From: Nemopilema nomurai
Taxonomy: Eukaryota > Cnidaria > Scyphozoa > Rhizostomeae > Rhizostomatidae
Direction of reading: 5' to 3'
DNA length: 64,000 nucleotides
Assembly: GCA_003864495.1 (NCBI GenBank)
Contig: ML133454.1
Coordinates: 1,149,149-1,213,148, forward strand
Shown here: piece by piece, positions 49,101-59,624 of the stretch
Layout of the letters: the number at the start of each line of letters is the position of its first letter
Position numbering within the stretch: position 1 is the first letter of the stretch
Notes under the pieces: generated by a model
What the model was told of the DNA's origin: nothing
Databases searched by the model: none
What the model saw: only the letters and a program-made list of their open reading frames with translations
Made by a program: the position numbers and the translations under genes

Positions 49101-52100
49101 TTAGGAGATGCATCCCCTTTGAGCAAGTCACCCCATCAGTGACATACTTAAAGCTGAATTTGAAACAGTTTTGATTCAGAGAGTTATATTGATTGCTGAC
49201 GTCTTCGGGTCTTTACAGGTTTTTAAGACTACCAATTACTTTCAGCATCTGAAGGGTGGAGCCTTTCCTTCCAAGCCCTGGTTCAAGGCAAATTCTTTGA
49301 ATGACACATTGATCAATTTAATTCTCTGCACATTTTTCTTCTCTTCATTTTTTTTATTGGGTTCACGGTGAAGTCGTTCGGCCTTAATGGCTGTGGGTGC
49401 TAATAACGATTTGCCCTTGACTAGGTCGAGCCCCGATTATAAAAGCAGCTTATTGGTCGATAGAAAAAAGTCTCACCTCCTCTGTTGTAAGCTAAACAGT
49501 CAGTGAAAGAGCTCCATTGTCCCAGTGTAGTCATCCAAAATGCACAGCTTCGCCACCGTATAGCTGATGATGGTAACTTCAGACTTAAAAAGATAGGAGA
49601 AGTTAAAGCTAATAGGGGCTTCTTTTGAAAAAAAATCTAATTGATTGTCTTCTAAAAAAGAGAAACGCAAGAGTTCATAATTTGGTTAGAACTCTCTCTC
49701 TTCGTGATACACAATGTCAAATACAAGATCTCAACTATCTTTACTGCTATATTTTCACTTATAAACAATTCTTTCTTAATTATAGCTAGTTCAAATGGGC
49801 AATTCTATAGTTTACTTCTAATCAACAAAAACTTATTGCTCTCTTATAGTTGGTAAACACCTAGCTCCTAGCCAGTGTACTAGAAAGCTTTATGCTGTGG
49901 ACCCATTCATAGATTGGGCTACTCCACTTAACCTCTCTACTTTTATTTAGGAATCGAGAACATTCTAGACAACTGTCCACTTGTTCCAAATTACGACCAG
50001 AAAGACACTGATAAAGACAGCTACGGTGATGCTTGTGACAACTGCATAACCACTCCAAATGATGACCAGGTAACTCGCTGGCAAAATAAATTGAAATGAT
50101 ACAGGCAACAGTTTCAGTTAGCTAATAAACCTAGGCTTAAAGCCAGAATCACAAGCTAGCAAGTTTTCAGTGTAAAAATTTCATCGTCCAATTGCGACAT
50201 TGACAATTTGCTTAGAATGCTATACAAATGTCAAGTCTTCGTTCACAACAGAAAGATGCCGATTCAGACGGAAGAGGTGATGCTTGTGACAGTAACATTG
50301 ACACGTGAGTTGTCATCAAAATTTAACATACATTAATAAAGCTTGGATATATATATATCAAAGGAGTGACTGACAGCAAATTATTAGGATTAGTGCTTCA
50401 ATTTGAAGTCAGTCGAGAACTGGAAATTGCTTCTAAGTGTCGGTAAAAATGATATTGCTTGGAGAAACCGCTTGGTAGAGAATGTACTTCAACTATAACT
50501 AAGATTAGCAAGTACAAAGTCTCGGATTTTGAAGCATCGTTTTACCAATTGAATTTTGTGTTGCAATGGAAAGTACCATAAAGCTTGGTATAAAAAATCT
50601 TCTCATGCTAAGGCGGACAGCCAGGTTCTCTGAATACCTTTGTAGCATAATTGCATTGATAAATGCAGAAACGTAACATGGCTCCTGGCCCTAGATCATG
50701 ATTTATGTTATGTTATGGCAAGTATCAATTTACTGGAACAATGTATGGGGAAGTGCTAGAAAATTGTGAAGGCATGCCTAACTAACAGCCTCCGCACTTC
50801 GTTTTCCACAGAGATAAGGATGGTGTGCCTGATATAGAGGACAACTGCAAATTCCTCGATAATGCTGACCAGCTTGATAGTGACAACGACAAAATCGGTA
50901 AGAGAAACGAAGAATATATTTAGAATTTTGCTGGTAGAGAAATCTTCTTTTGAACAGGCCCAAAATGACAATATATTTTTGTGAATAGAGAAATTAGATC
51001 GATGTCTTAGTGCAACTAATTTCTTATCTATTTTTGCATGTTTTGATTGAAAATCAAGTTCGCTTAGCTATTGATTATTTTAATAGGCAGGAGAATCAAG
51101 ATCTGTCAATACCAATTTGAAACCTGTGTCAACCTTCTCGTCTATAGCGACAAAAAGTATTATTGGGTCAAAAGAGTTGATTGCTTTCAAATCAGTTGAC
51201 ACTTGATAAAAAGAAAAGGAATCATGAACTGAAGAGATTGCTTAATTTAAGGCTTGCAAAATCCATCCAAAATTTGATAGAAGCCAGTTCGACTGGCACT
51301 TGTCATGCAGTCTAATGACATGTCTTGGATGACTTCATGATGACTTCTTGAACCTAAGAGGAGAGGGCTTCATTGCTTGACGCTATAAAACGAGAGTAAT
51401 TTTAAAGGGCACGATGATGTGACATCAGAGAGGTCTAAATAGGTTTAGTATTTTAGGCCATTTTCTCCTTTTATAGGCGATGCTTGCGACCACGACAGTG
51501 ATAACGATGGAATCGAAGATACATATGACAATTGTCCGTTGATTTTCAACCCAGCACAACTCGACAGCGATGGTTTGTTGAACTTTCACTACTTTCATAA
51601 AGAAGAGTCGTTAGATTAGTTTGTTTGTACGTCAAGACTGTAATCTCATACGTCATGCAATGTCCAGAGATTGATCTAGCATATGATAAACCTCAGAAGT
51701 AGTTAAGGGATGTTTTACATTTGACCTTGAAAAGTAAATGACTTAGCAATGTTCATGGTGCTAAATGTAACAAAGGCCACATAATTCTTCATTGTTGCAA
51801 ACAAGAGAGCTAAAGCCCATGGCGAGAAGTTCTTTTAAGAACTGCGTGTTATGCTTGTAGAGTCAGATGATTTAGTTGTTTTTAAAGGGTGAATTATCTA
51901 TATTTTTTGTAAGATTACGTTTTTGTAAGATAAATTTCGAGTGTTTTTCCTACCAGTTTTCTTCTTCGAAAATTTGCTTTTATCGAAACCTTCTTATATA
52001 TTCAAAGGTGACGGTAGAGGCGACCTCTGTGCTGATGACTTCGATGGTGACACAATTATAGATTACCTTGATGATTGCCCGGCCAACAAAAACTTAACCG

Positions 52101-55100
52101 TGCTGGACTTCAGGTCACTCATCTTGATTCCACTGGATCCAATTGGCGCATCTCAGAAAGATCCCAAATGGACAATCAGAAACAAGGTGACCAGCTAAGA
52201 ACAAGCACAATTTTTTTTTGAATTTTCAATCATTTTTCGTTGCACTTGAACTAGTGATTAAATCGGCCAAATATTCCATGCAAAAATAAATCTAAAACCA
52301 ATTGTCACATATTATTGAAAAGTGCTACAAAGTTTTTTGGAAAAACAGGTATGCAGAAGAGAATTTTATAATCAGAGACATTTGCTTGCTTTTCAGGGAA
52401 AAGAAATCGAGCAACTTCTCAATTCCGATCCTGGCATTGCAGTTGGTCAGTGACTAAATATTAATCTTTTTAAATACTTGATTCATTCTTTGCACCAAGT
52501 CTTGTCCGATTGTTTGATACTGTGCCAATATTAACCAAAAGATGAATGTCTTTTCCGTTGCAGTTACGTCTATCTCTGATATCATTTGCTAATGAATTTC
52601 CCATCCCCTTTTTAATGTCTTCTTGTTTGTTCGCGCATATTCGCTTTCCCACTTGCGTTTGACTCCATATATGAAGACCTACGATGATTGCAATGTTTAT
52701 TGCAACTTCATTGCAACTAATAGAGTAGACCATGCAAAGTTGTAATTCAAGAAGCTAACGGACTGCCAACGTAGGAAAAAGTTTCCAGTTCCTCAAATGC
52801 ACCAAGAATGCTAGATTGAAACTTGGCGGTTCGACATCTACAAATATCACTGTGATGTCAAAAGTGGGTAGAGGGCCGTCTTTACCAGCAATACAACAAC
52901 AAATAGTGAATTGATACTTACAAGATATTCGCCTTCAAAGTCGTAAAAGCAACGGACAAATATCTTTTGCAAAGCAAAGTACTGGTCAGCGACTGAGTCG
53001 TGCTGTTCTCACTACAATGGTCCCCATGCATTTCAACGGTCCCCATCGTGGTTCACACATCTTACCTTGTGAACAGTATTCAATCGCCACTTTAGGCGCA
53101 ATCCGAAGGAAACTCTATTCAAGCATTTTCATATTAAAAATAACTGTTTTGTTTTAATTTTAAAATTGTTCCATAAAAGTTTAACATTTGAGAAAACATC
53201 CCTAGTTCCGACTGCTTGAGACAAAAATGGCCCTGACGTTGCCTTCATCTTTCTAGCGCCCATGCCTCTGAGCTCCATCGAGTTTAGTGGTACTATATTC
53301 GTCAACACGCATAATGATGACGACTACATCGGATTCATCTTTGGCTACCAAGACTCCTCCACATTCTACACAGTACAATGGAAACAGAAGAACCAGACAT
53401 ATTGGCACCGGGAGCCAACACTTGCTGAGGGGATAACAGGAATGCAAATTAAGGTTAGACAAGAGCTTCCTTTTGAAACTCGAACTGCTTCATATATGAC
53501 TATTTATGATATACATAAACAAACATGGTTCCCAAAAAATCACAAGCACCAGGAAGGTTCCACCGACTCCTTCTTCCATATGTTTCCACCTCCAAGTTCA
53601 AAGAAAATGTGTTTCCATTGATCAGCGATCTGTCGGAAAGCGCAGTATCCCATCATCCTTTTAGTACTGTAAGTAACCAATAAACTAAAACGTGGAGAAA
53701 AATTTAACTATAATTCATCGATTGCATCAAGGAGGCCAACTTCTAACAATAGTGCATCGGTGACGCCGGTGACCAGTGTTGCCATTGAAATTTTATTTGA
53801 TCAGAAGAGTCGTAACCCTTGCGATTCACAATCGGTGCAATCGTAACGATCGTAAGAAAGTGTTCTCATTAAAATCGGGAGACTCACACAGACACCGACT
53901 TTTTTCGCGTTTTTATAGGAACTAGGCAGTACGCACCAATTACTCATTACAGCTTGTTCCAAATAGCAACAAACTAGATACTGACTTCAAAAAGATGACA
54001 TACTTTAAATTCAATCCAACATGGCTGAAATCTTCCATATAAATCGGGTAAAGAAGTTTGGGCCTAAATGCTTGCATGACAAATCTGCATATTCGGCAAG
54101 TAAACTGGACGATGCTAAAATAAGTCGTTTTGTCTTGTAGGCTGTCAAATCGAAAACTGGCATCGGTGTTGCCTTAAGAAATGCTCTTTGGCACGCCGGA
54201 GACACAGCAAACCAGGTGAGCCATTTGAGCTGAAGTTATAAAAGACATTCTTTGTAGATTCTTCTAAAGCTAGCTGGGAGTAATTATCATTCAGAAAAGT
54301 AGCCTTCTTGTAACTTGCTTGATGTATTCTTTTGTGCATAGAGCTCTCATTTCGCCACGTGATCCTTTGGCATCACAAACTCCACGACAGAAATGAAAAG
54401 TGCTTATGACCCCTTGGCGTTTCTACTCTAAAAACAAAATGAACAATCCTTCTTATTCATTTTGAATTTTAAACTCTTTTTATCACTGACGACGTAAACT
54501 TCCTCAGAGCAAACCACTATCATTTATGCTGTGGTAAATTCCTTGAATCTGGTTTTGCTATTTTGATGACCTTAGACGTTACTTTCCTTAGGCCCGGCTT
54601 ATCTGGCAAGATCCACAGAAACGTGGATGGAAAGACAGAACAGCTTATAGATTCTATCTTTCTCACAGGCCTCGTGTTGGATTGATTAGGTTTGTCTTTC
54701 ACCTTCAAAAGGACATTTGCCGACTAGGACTTTGACTAGATTTCAACTACATCTTATTAATTTCGAGTACATTTAATTAGGCTCGACCAACGGCTATAGC
54801 GGTTTTGTCAGAAAGGGATAATCTCTTAATCTCTAGAGCTTCTGTAGCTTCATTTCTGGTTATTCCTTGTCGGCTTTTTGTTGTCAAAGTTTGAAGCGAC
54901 TGATCACAAATATTTATGTTGTTTTTAACGTTGTCCATATAATTCCCCTTAACTATAAGAGTTTGTTCTCCGAGCCTTGAGATTACCAAACATTTTTGCC
55001 AGGAAGCGAGCCATAACACATTTAACGAACGAAACGTTTACTGCGAGGTGCAAGTCTTATTGTAGAATATTGCAAGCTTTGATGAAACGGTCTTTCATGA

Positions 55101-55854
55101 AATAATCCCTTCTCAAAAGAGCAGGCAAATCTAAATCTGCAATATAAAACAGTTCCCCGTCTAAGAGTGGTTTCTTCCAATCTTTAGGCTGCAGGTATAT
55201 GAGGGAAAAGAAAAGTACTTCGATACAGGTTGCTTATTTGACAAGAGCATAAAAGGAGGACGAGTGGGCCTGTTTGTATTCTCACAGAAAAGTGTTATAT
55301 GGTCCGATATTGCGGTGAAGTGCGAAGGTATGTACAGAATTACGTCATCAGAATTCGTATTCAAGAAAACGAAGGCTATATGGAGAAAGAGAATGTAGTC
55401 ACATTGCCATGAGCAGCAAATAGACTTTGTCAAGCGTTCAAGTGGTCTTAGTTTGTTGTTTGCTTGAAATGTTTTCAGAGATGAAATTATCAAAGATCTG
55501 TAGAAAAGCATTGTTAAACTGATGATCATTGTGAAACGGGCTGATGAAGTTAATTATTGATGGTAATTGTTTTGATGTGAAAAAAGTTAAAATCAATAGA
55601 TGATAAACATAACATGACATTTACATATGTCACAATGTATTATGAAACACACCATTTGATTAACATAAACAACTGTAAGACCATGACTCCGTCTGATCAG
55701 TCTTTTTTGATTTTCAGATGCAATTCCAGCTGAATGCTACGCCTCCACTGTCGAGCAGATCAAAAAGGATGGCGACGGGACAACGGATAAGCTAGGCTTC
55801 TCTAGCGGTTTTCTGAAGCCTCCAAAGATTATGAAACCAAGAAGAGCTGGCTAA
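37234..55854 (+). CDS. Tsp: Thrombospondin, pentameric COMP-like type with 11 EGF modules (28 coding exons)
   Basis: Secreted calcium-binding matrix glycoprotein of the subgroup B (pentameric) thrombospondins. Coding exons: 37234-37360, 37501-37580, 40064-40112, 40382-40533, 40838-40975, 41212-41286, 41808-41930, 42404-42524, 44471-44596, 45093-45218, 45480-45605, 45828-45953, 46777-46902, 47312-47473, 47717-47821, 48252-48359, 48910-49069, 49951-50069, 50252-50304, 50812-50897, 51477-51572, 52008-52186, 52397-52445, 53257-53453, 54141-54215, 54592-54689, 55188-55327, 55718-55854 (TAA). All introns are GT-AG and phases are consistent except in exon 8, which is about 5 nt short and frame-shifted. 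With a full-length exon 8 the product is about 1087 residues: signal peptide 1-28, coiled coil ~48-83, EGF modules ~90-570, type 3 repeats ~568-830, C-terminal lectin-like domain ~830-1042, 45-residue tail. There is no laminin-G/TSPN domain and no type 1 repeats. The start ATG is in a good context (AACATGG) and is followed at once by a signal peptide. Confidence 0.93.
37581..40063 (+). other. Thrombospondin intron 2 (largest, 2.5 kb)
   Basis: The longest intron of the gene lies inside the coiled-coil coding region. It holds a strand-biased pyrimidine tract at about 38513-38578 (CT/CCA-rich on plus). Otherwise only short chance frames. No nested gene seen. Confidence 0.7.
38513..38578. repeat. 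Polypyrimidine tract
   Basis: About 65 bp of almost pure C/T with CCA repeats at its end (CACCCCCTCTTCCTCTTCC...CCACCACCACCAC). Such mirror-like tracts can form triplex DNA; that is a general property, not shown here. Confidence 0.6.
40382..47821 (+). CDS. Tsp: Thrombospondin exons 4-15: eleven EGF-like modules
   Basis: Exon 4 (40382-40533) carries the first EGF ([15 protein letters not shown]...). Exon 5 (40838-40975) carries the second, with the thrombospondin-specific [12 protein letters not shown] extension. From exon 6 on, introns cut each calcium-binding EGF between its third and fourth cysteines, so each exon holds the second half of one module and the first half of the next (pattern GSYKCSC...DIDEC...CINTV). 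Eight modules have the C-x-N-x4-[FY]-x-C Asn-hydroxylation and calcium-binding signature, including the damaged one in exon 8. The last EGF (exons 14-15) leads into the type 3 repeats. Exons 9 to 13 (44471-44596, 45093-45218, 45480-45605, 45828-45953, 46777-46902) are each exactly 126 nt and phase 0/0. Several N-glycosylation sequons are visible (NVT, NAS, NYT, NIT). Confidence 0.9.
41553..41674. repeat. 15-bp minisatellite in thrombospondin intron 6
   Basis: Eight imperfect units of about 15 bp with consensus CCACTGTATACAGAG, e.g. at 41568, 41598, 41660; one unit (41628-41644) is 17 bp. The unit length keeps a minus-strand frame open (Cys/Ile/Tyr-rich), which is a by-product of the repeat and not a gene. 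Confidence 0.85.
42404..42524 (+). pseudogene. Tsp: Thrombospondin exon 8: frame-shifted EGF exon
   Basis: The acceptor (CTATTTCATAG) and donor (CATTgtaagt) look normal. Entering in phase 0 gives GGYKCG and then TGA at 42422-42424. The expected frame resumes at 42423 as [17 protein letters not shown] and stays open to the donor. The exon is 121 nt, against 126 for its paralogues, and the missing part lies where the fourth and fifth cysteine region (CxCxEGF) should be, so a deletion of 5 nt fits. Either the assembly is wrong here, this allele carries a null mutation, or the exon is skipped. Skipping would need to lose a phase 0/0 exon, which would keep the reading frame. Confidence 0.85.
46006..46023 (+). 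other. G-rich tract, possible G-quadruplex
   Basis: GGGGGAGGGGGGGTAGGG in intron 12 has four possible runs of three or more G in 18 bp. It lies 50 bp after the exon 12 donor. Nearby at 46164-46191 is a GTA/GAA trinucleotide repeat. Confidence 0.5.
46207..46623 (+). other. 138-codon open frame inside thrombospondin intron 12
   Basis: An ATG at 46207 opens 138 codons to TAA 46621-46623, between exons 12 and 13, on the sense strand. The product ([20 protein letters not shown]...) has no signal peptide, no transmembrane segment beyond one weak hydrophobic stretch ([16 protein letters not shown]) and no recognised domain. It is the longest intronic frame of the gene not explained by a repeat or an antisense shadow. 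Probably chance. Confidence 0.2.
47717..52186 (+). CDS. Tsp: Thrombospondin exons 15-22: type 3 calcium-binding repeats
   Basis: Runs of Asp-rich DxDxDGxxD calcium loops paired with DNC(P/K) cysteines, e.g. DSDSDGVPD in exon 15 (47717-47821), [12 protein letters not shown] in exon 16 (48252-48359), [15 protein letters not shown] in exon 17 (48910-49069), [17 protein letters not shown] in exon 18 (49951-50069), and on through exons 19-22. In the family these wrap dozens of calcium ions into a wire structure packed against the EGF and C-terminal domains. Two RGD tripeptides occur, at 50273-50281 (GRGDAC) and 52016-52024 (GRGDLC). The second sits in the last repeat, the position of the integrin-binding RGD of vertebrate thrombospondin-1. 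Exon 22 (52008-52186) crosses into the C-terminal domain. Confidence 0.92.
52008..55327 (+). CDS. Tsp: Thrombospondin exons 22-27: C-terminal lectin-like domain
   Basis: Highly conserved beta-sandwich of all thrombospondins, mediating cell and matrix attachment. Landmarks in order: LTVLDFRSL and DPKWTIRNK (exon 22), [16 protein letters not shown] (exon 23, 52397-52445), [20 protein letters not shown] and [15 protein letters not shown] (exon 24, 53257-53453), [13 protein letters not shown] (exon 25, 54141-54215), [20 protein letters not shown] (exon 26, 54592-54689), [30 protein letters not shown] and VKCE (exon 27, 55188-55327). The NSDPG motif has Ser where thrombospondin-1 has Cys, as in COMP. 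Confidence 0.95.
55718..55854 (+). CDS. Tsp: Thrombospondin exon 28: C-terminal tail and stop
   Basis: The last exon encodes [20 protein letters not shown] and 25 more residues ending [12 protein letters not shown] before TAA at 55852-55854. After the core domain this tail is 45 residues with one cysteine and a basic end. Vertebrate thrombospondin tails are also short and poorly conserved. Confidence 0.85.
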
Positions 55855-56250
55855 ATCATCCCAATAGTTTAAAGTTCTAGTATTTCTTCCTGACTAACTG
55901 TGATAACTTGAAGAAGTCCTAAAATGAGTTTTTAGTCAAATTCTGTACATGAAAAGATCGTCTTTCTGTACAGCTCAGTCGCTGAAAATGCAAACCGAAG
56001 CAACTCTTAATCACTCGTTAAGGAACTGACTCGAAGTCAATTTTTGCAGCTTGCAGTATAAACTACATAAAGAAGGTGAGATATCTGATTTAAACAAAAC
56101 CCTTCCGGCAACTCTGATTAGCAGAACTTTCAAATATCCAGGAACTGCCTTGTCGGTGTACCCAATCAATGTGTTGTTATCTTGCCAATTTGTTTTGGTG
56201 GATCTAGCTTTTAACTCACCTGTTCACTTAATAAAGGCACACGACTTGAG
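55855..56250 (+). terminator. Tsp: Thrombospondin 3' UTR with candidate poly(A) signal
   Basis: The first AATAAA after the stop codon is at 56230-56235, about 375 nt downstream. Cleavage would be expected near 56250. No transcript evidence is available, so the end is tentative. Confidence 0.4.
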
Positions 56251-59200
56251 ACCCTATGTGACGAATGCCTCGCATAAATTGGCTCTGCTTTGGCATAGGT
56301 CCTGTGTGAAATAGACCGTGCTCGGCTTCCTTCCTTTCTAATTGTAATCCCTGTATGCTATAGTTTACTTTCCATTAGAGTCGCACTGTCACGTGTTCTG
56401 TTTTGCATGAAACTTCGCTAATCAAATTTTACTATTGTCAACATCTACTGCGCATTTGTAGATTATATGTGCAAAAAGGGAGAAACAAATACTTCATTTT
56501 TATAATATGTACTCTTTATGCAGCAAATTTTCGCCGATTTGGGTGTTGTTTTGTAAATCTGATGTAATCTCACAATTGAATTGTTATTCATTTTGTAAAG
56601 GCAAGTAATAGTTTGCAAAGCATTTAATCTTGTTCTTTTTGCTCTTCGATATGAACCCGAGGACCCCAGTACCAAATCTTTTTCTGTGTTTTAGTGAAAT
56701 TTATTGCAACCTGAAAGTAAGGTTTGAGCGTGGAGTAAAAAAGGTCAAATCCTATGGATATTAATACTGGCGACTAACATTTCAACGATGAAATGGGTTT
56801 TCATCTAACTCATCAATGCAGTCTTACTACTGCAATCTAATCCGTCAATATAACTTAACTATATCCGAAGAAAAATAAGTGAACATAGGGGCTTTTAGTA
56901 ATTCGCCGAAGCTAGCACAGACACGGTATGCATTTTAATTCTGTAGACCAACTACATCTACAGGTGAACACTCGAACAGTGAATAACAAGGCAAGAGTCT
57001 CATTTTGCGTGTTATCGCACCGATACAAATATGTTCATAGCTGCCATACACATCATGTGTAAACGACTTGAAACTGAAATGAGTACATTTGGCAGGGGTG
57101 GTGTATACAGGAGACGTAGCAAAGGTCAAGGCAGTTTAGTTATCCAGCTTGGGATCGCCCTCGAGATCAAAATAACACGTTAAACAGAACGAGGCATCGT
57201 GCCTGTGCCTATGACCAGCCAATCAAAAGTGCCTGGAATATTCTCACACAAAAACTCTGGCTTATGATCAACAGTATTTTCTAGATTTCATTTCAAGACT
57301 TCAAATTTTGTTTGTGTCAATACATGCTTTTGCAAAAAGCCGTGATCCACACATGGATCGAAATTTACGTATGAATCGATCTTCACAGCTAGTTTTTCTA
57401 AGGTTATCAATTCTATGAGACGGATTTCTTTAGAATTCAAGTAAAATTTCATGCTACATCTTTCCTGGCAGTGAATCATGCATCCAGGTCTAAGCTACAG
57501 GGCTTTTGCATTCTTTGCTGATGGTCTGGCTAGTTGACAAAAACAGACGTCGGATGAGAGTTGATTCTCGGACAAAAGCTCAATAATTTATTACTTTGTG
57601 CTAATTACAAACTAGGTGATGATTACAAAAAGATTTGTTATTAGACAGGGTAGCTATAATTAGAGCCTTGTGTTTTAGGAAATTGACCAAAAGCTAAAGT
57701 GTGCCAATATTTGGTTTTGATGTTCCATGAAGAGTAAAATGAGTTGTTGTGTCCCATATCCTTAGAAGTTCCAGTGAAAAAGTGAGTAACCTCTTAAAGA
57801 CTTACCCTAAGCCTACCGCTGTCTCTTTGGGAAATGAAAAAAGTTTGAAATGACTCGATGGGAAATGGGAGAACTTCTAAAAAATAAATAGAGAGAAAGA
57901 GACTAGGACTTTCATTAGTAACTTGCTATTTCCCTTGTTTTTGATCCAATACCATAGTTACCCATGGCCATCTGCTTCAAAAGACTTTCAAGTATTAATA
58001 TATCAGTTTTGAGTATTAATGGGTACTCTTTACATTAGTTACTCTGGTATAATATTCAGAAAGCCTAGGAATCTTTTCAGAAGAAACGTATATTAATGTT
58101 CACCAGAGGCACCTAACACATTGCTTGTGTTCAGGCTGGCAGGTTCACCTTTTAGTTTTGATTCATAGCTAAAATATACATCAGCGATGGCTACAAGAGG
58201 ATCGAAGAGAGCAAGGATGCCCACTTCAACCCTGTTTCCCCCCTTGTGTAATATGTCACGTATTGCCACCTTCGTTCTTTAAGTTACACCTAATGAATTG
58301 CTAATCATTATAACTTTGATTGTGTATTTTTTGTACAGATCTGTATACATTGTGTTGATCAAGAGTTCTAATTGTTTCATGAACTTCCGCAAAAAGAAAG
58401 CCTTTCTTCCACCTCTCGCTTCTGAAATCATCCAGCCCCACATTGGTTGGCAAATCCTGCTTGCTCAATCCATTTAAGACCTGAGCAACATGACATGAGC
58501 AGCAAAGACTAGGGATGGTAAACTAGTACGGAACTTCTGCAATAGCCTGGAAAATTATTTCAACTGTCCTCATCCATTAATGTTCCTTTAACCCTCACTT
58601 TATTGTGAATGACTTCTAAACAGAATCCTAGAGATTTAAACTCTCAAGCAATACTTGACAAAAGTAGGCATAAAATCTTTTGCGTTGCATGCATGATTTG
58701 CGCCTTCTGGTAAGCTTTTATTCATTTTGATTGCAATAAATCTTTTATTATGTCTATCTTCGAATTTCAGGGAGCTCATGAAAATAACACAAAAGGGATG
58801 CATACAGCATTTTTTACAAGCCATTTTCTTCAAAATGATTAACAGAATAAAACAAAGCATCCTAGTTAAGCATACACTGGCGTTGATAGACTTAGCCAAG
58901 ATTAATAACATCAATTGCAAGCAACACATCAAATGTAAAGCTCTTTTCTTGGGATTGCTGATACAACAAATAGCATATCACCTCGTCGAATGATCTATTT
59001 CTTTACACATTGCAAAGATATATCCTAGTTTGCCATCTTGACCCCTGAGAGCTCTAGAAGAATTTAAAACACTTTGCAGAATCCTGCTCTGCCAAACATT
59101 GTTTAGAATGAAATATTATCTCAGTGAAATATTCGTTACCCGCTAATGTATATAACCTTCAATACTTTCAATCCAAAAATGTCTAACTATGGAGCATAAT

Positions 59201-59540
59201 CGTGGAGATTTGGTAAGATTTCTCCTCAGAACCTTGAGCAAGAGTCTGAACCACCAATAACCGGATGATAAGTGTTACTTCTGTTGGAGGAATAAACGTT
59301 GCCAAATATCTAGAAGCCTAAAAAAGACAGAGCTAGCGGGCTTTCGATAGACTGAAATATAGGATTGGCATCTAGCCAATTAGAAAGCGTCGTTTTACTG
59401 GTGTTGAAGTAAGTGAATATGTGTGAGTTTATCTTCTTGCAAAATCTTTTAGGTCACTGCGCGTTTACATTATTCATTGGCTATTAAAACAAATCTTCTT
59501 CTCATTATAAATCTTCCCACGAATTAAGCCTATCAAGGTG
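56251..59540. other. Intergenic, no gene recognised
   Basis: AT-rich sequence between the 3' ends of the thrombospondin and the receptor gene. Frames at 58636-58993 are open on both strands but show no domain and look like chance. Confidence 0.6.
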
Positions 59541-59620
59541 GTAGCTGCTGACTGAAGATGGCAGCTGCCGACTAAAGGTGGTAGCTGCCGACTGAAGGTG
59601 GCATCTGCTGACTGAAGGTG
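59541..59620. repeat. 20-bp minisatellite, four units
   Basis: Four adjacent 20-bp units at 59541, 59561, 59581 and 59601, consensus GTAGCTGCCGACTGAAGGTG, with one to four differences each. The array ends five bases before the stop codon of the minus-strand receptor gene, so it would be in the start of its 3' UTR. Confidence 0.92.
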
Positions 59621-59624
59621 ACTC

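Noticed and set aside
48712..49131. 139-codon minus-strand frame
   Set aside because: It is largely antisense to thrombospondin exon 17, whose plus-strand translation is clearly real.
55161..55529. 122-codon minus-strand frame
   Set aside because: Antisense shadow of thrombospondin exon 27.
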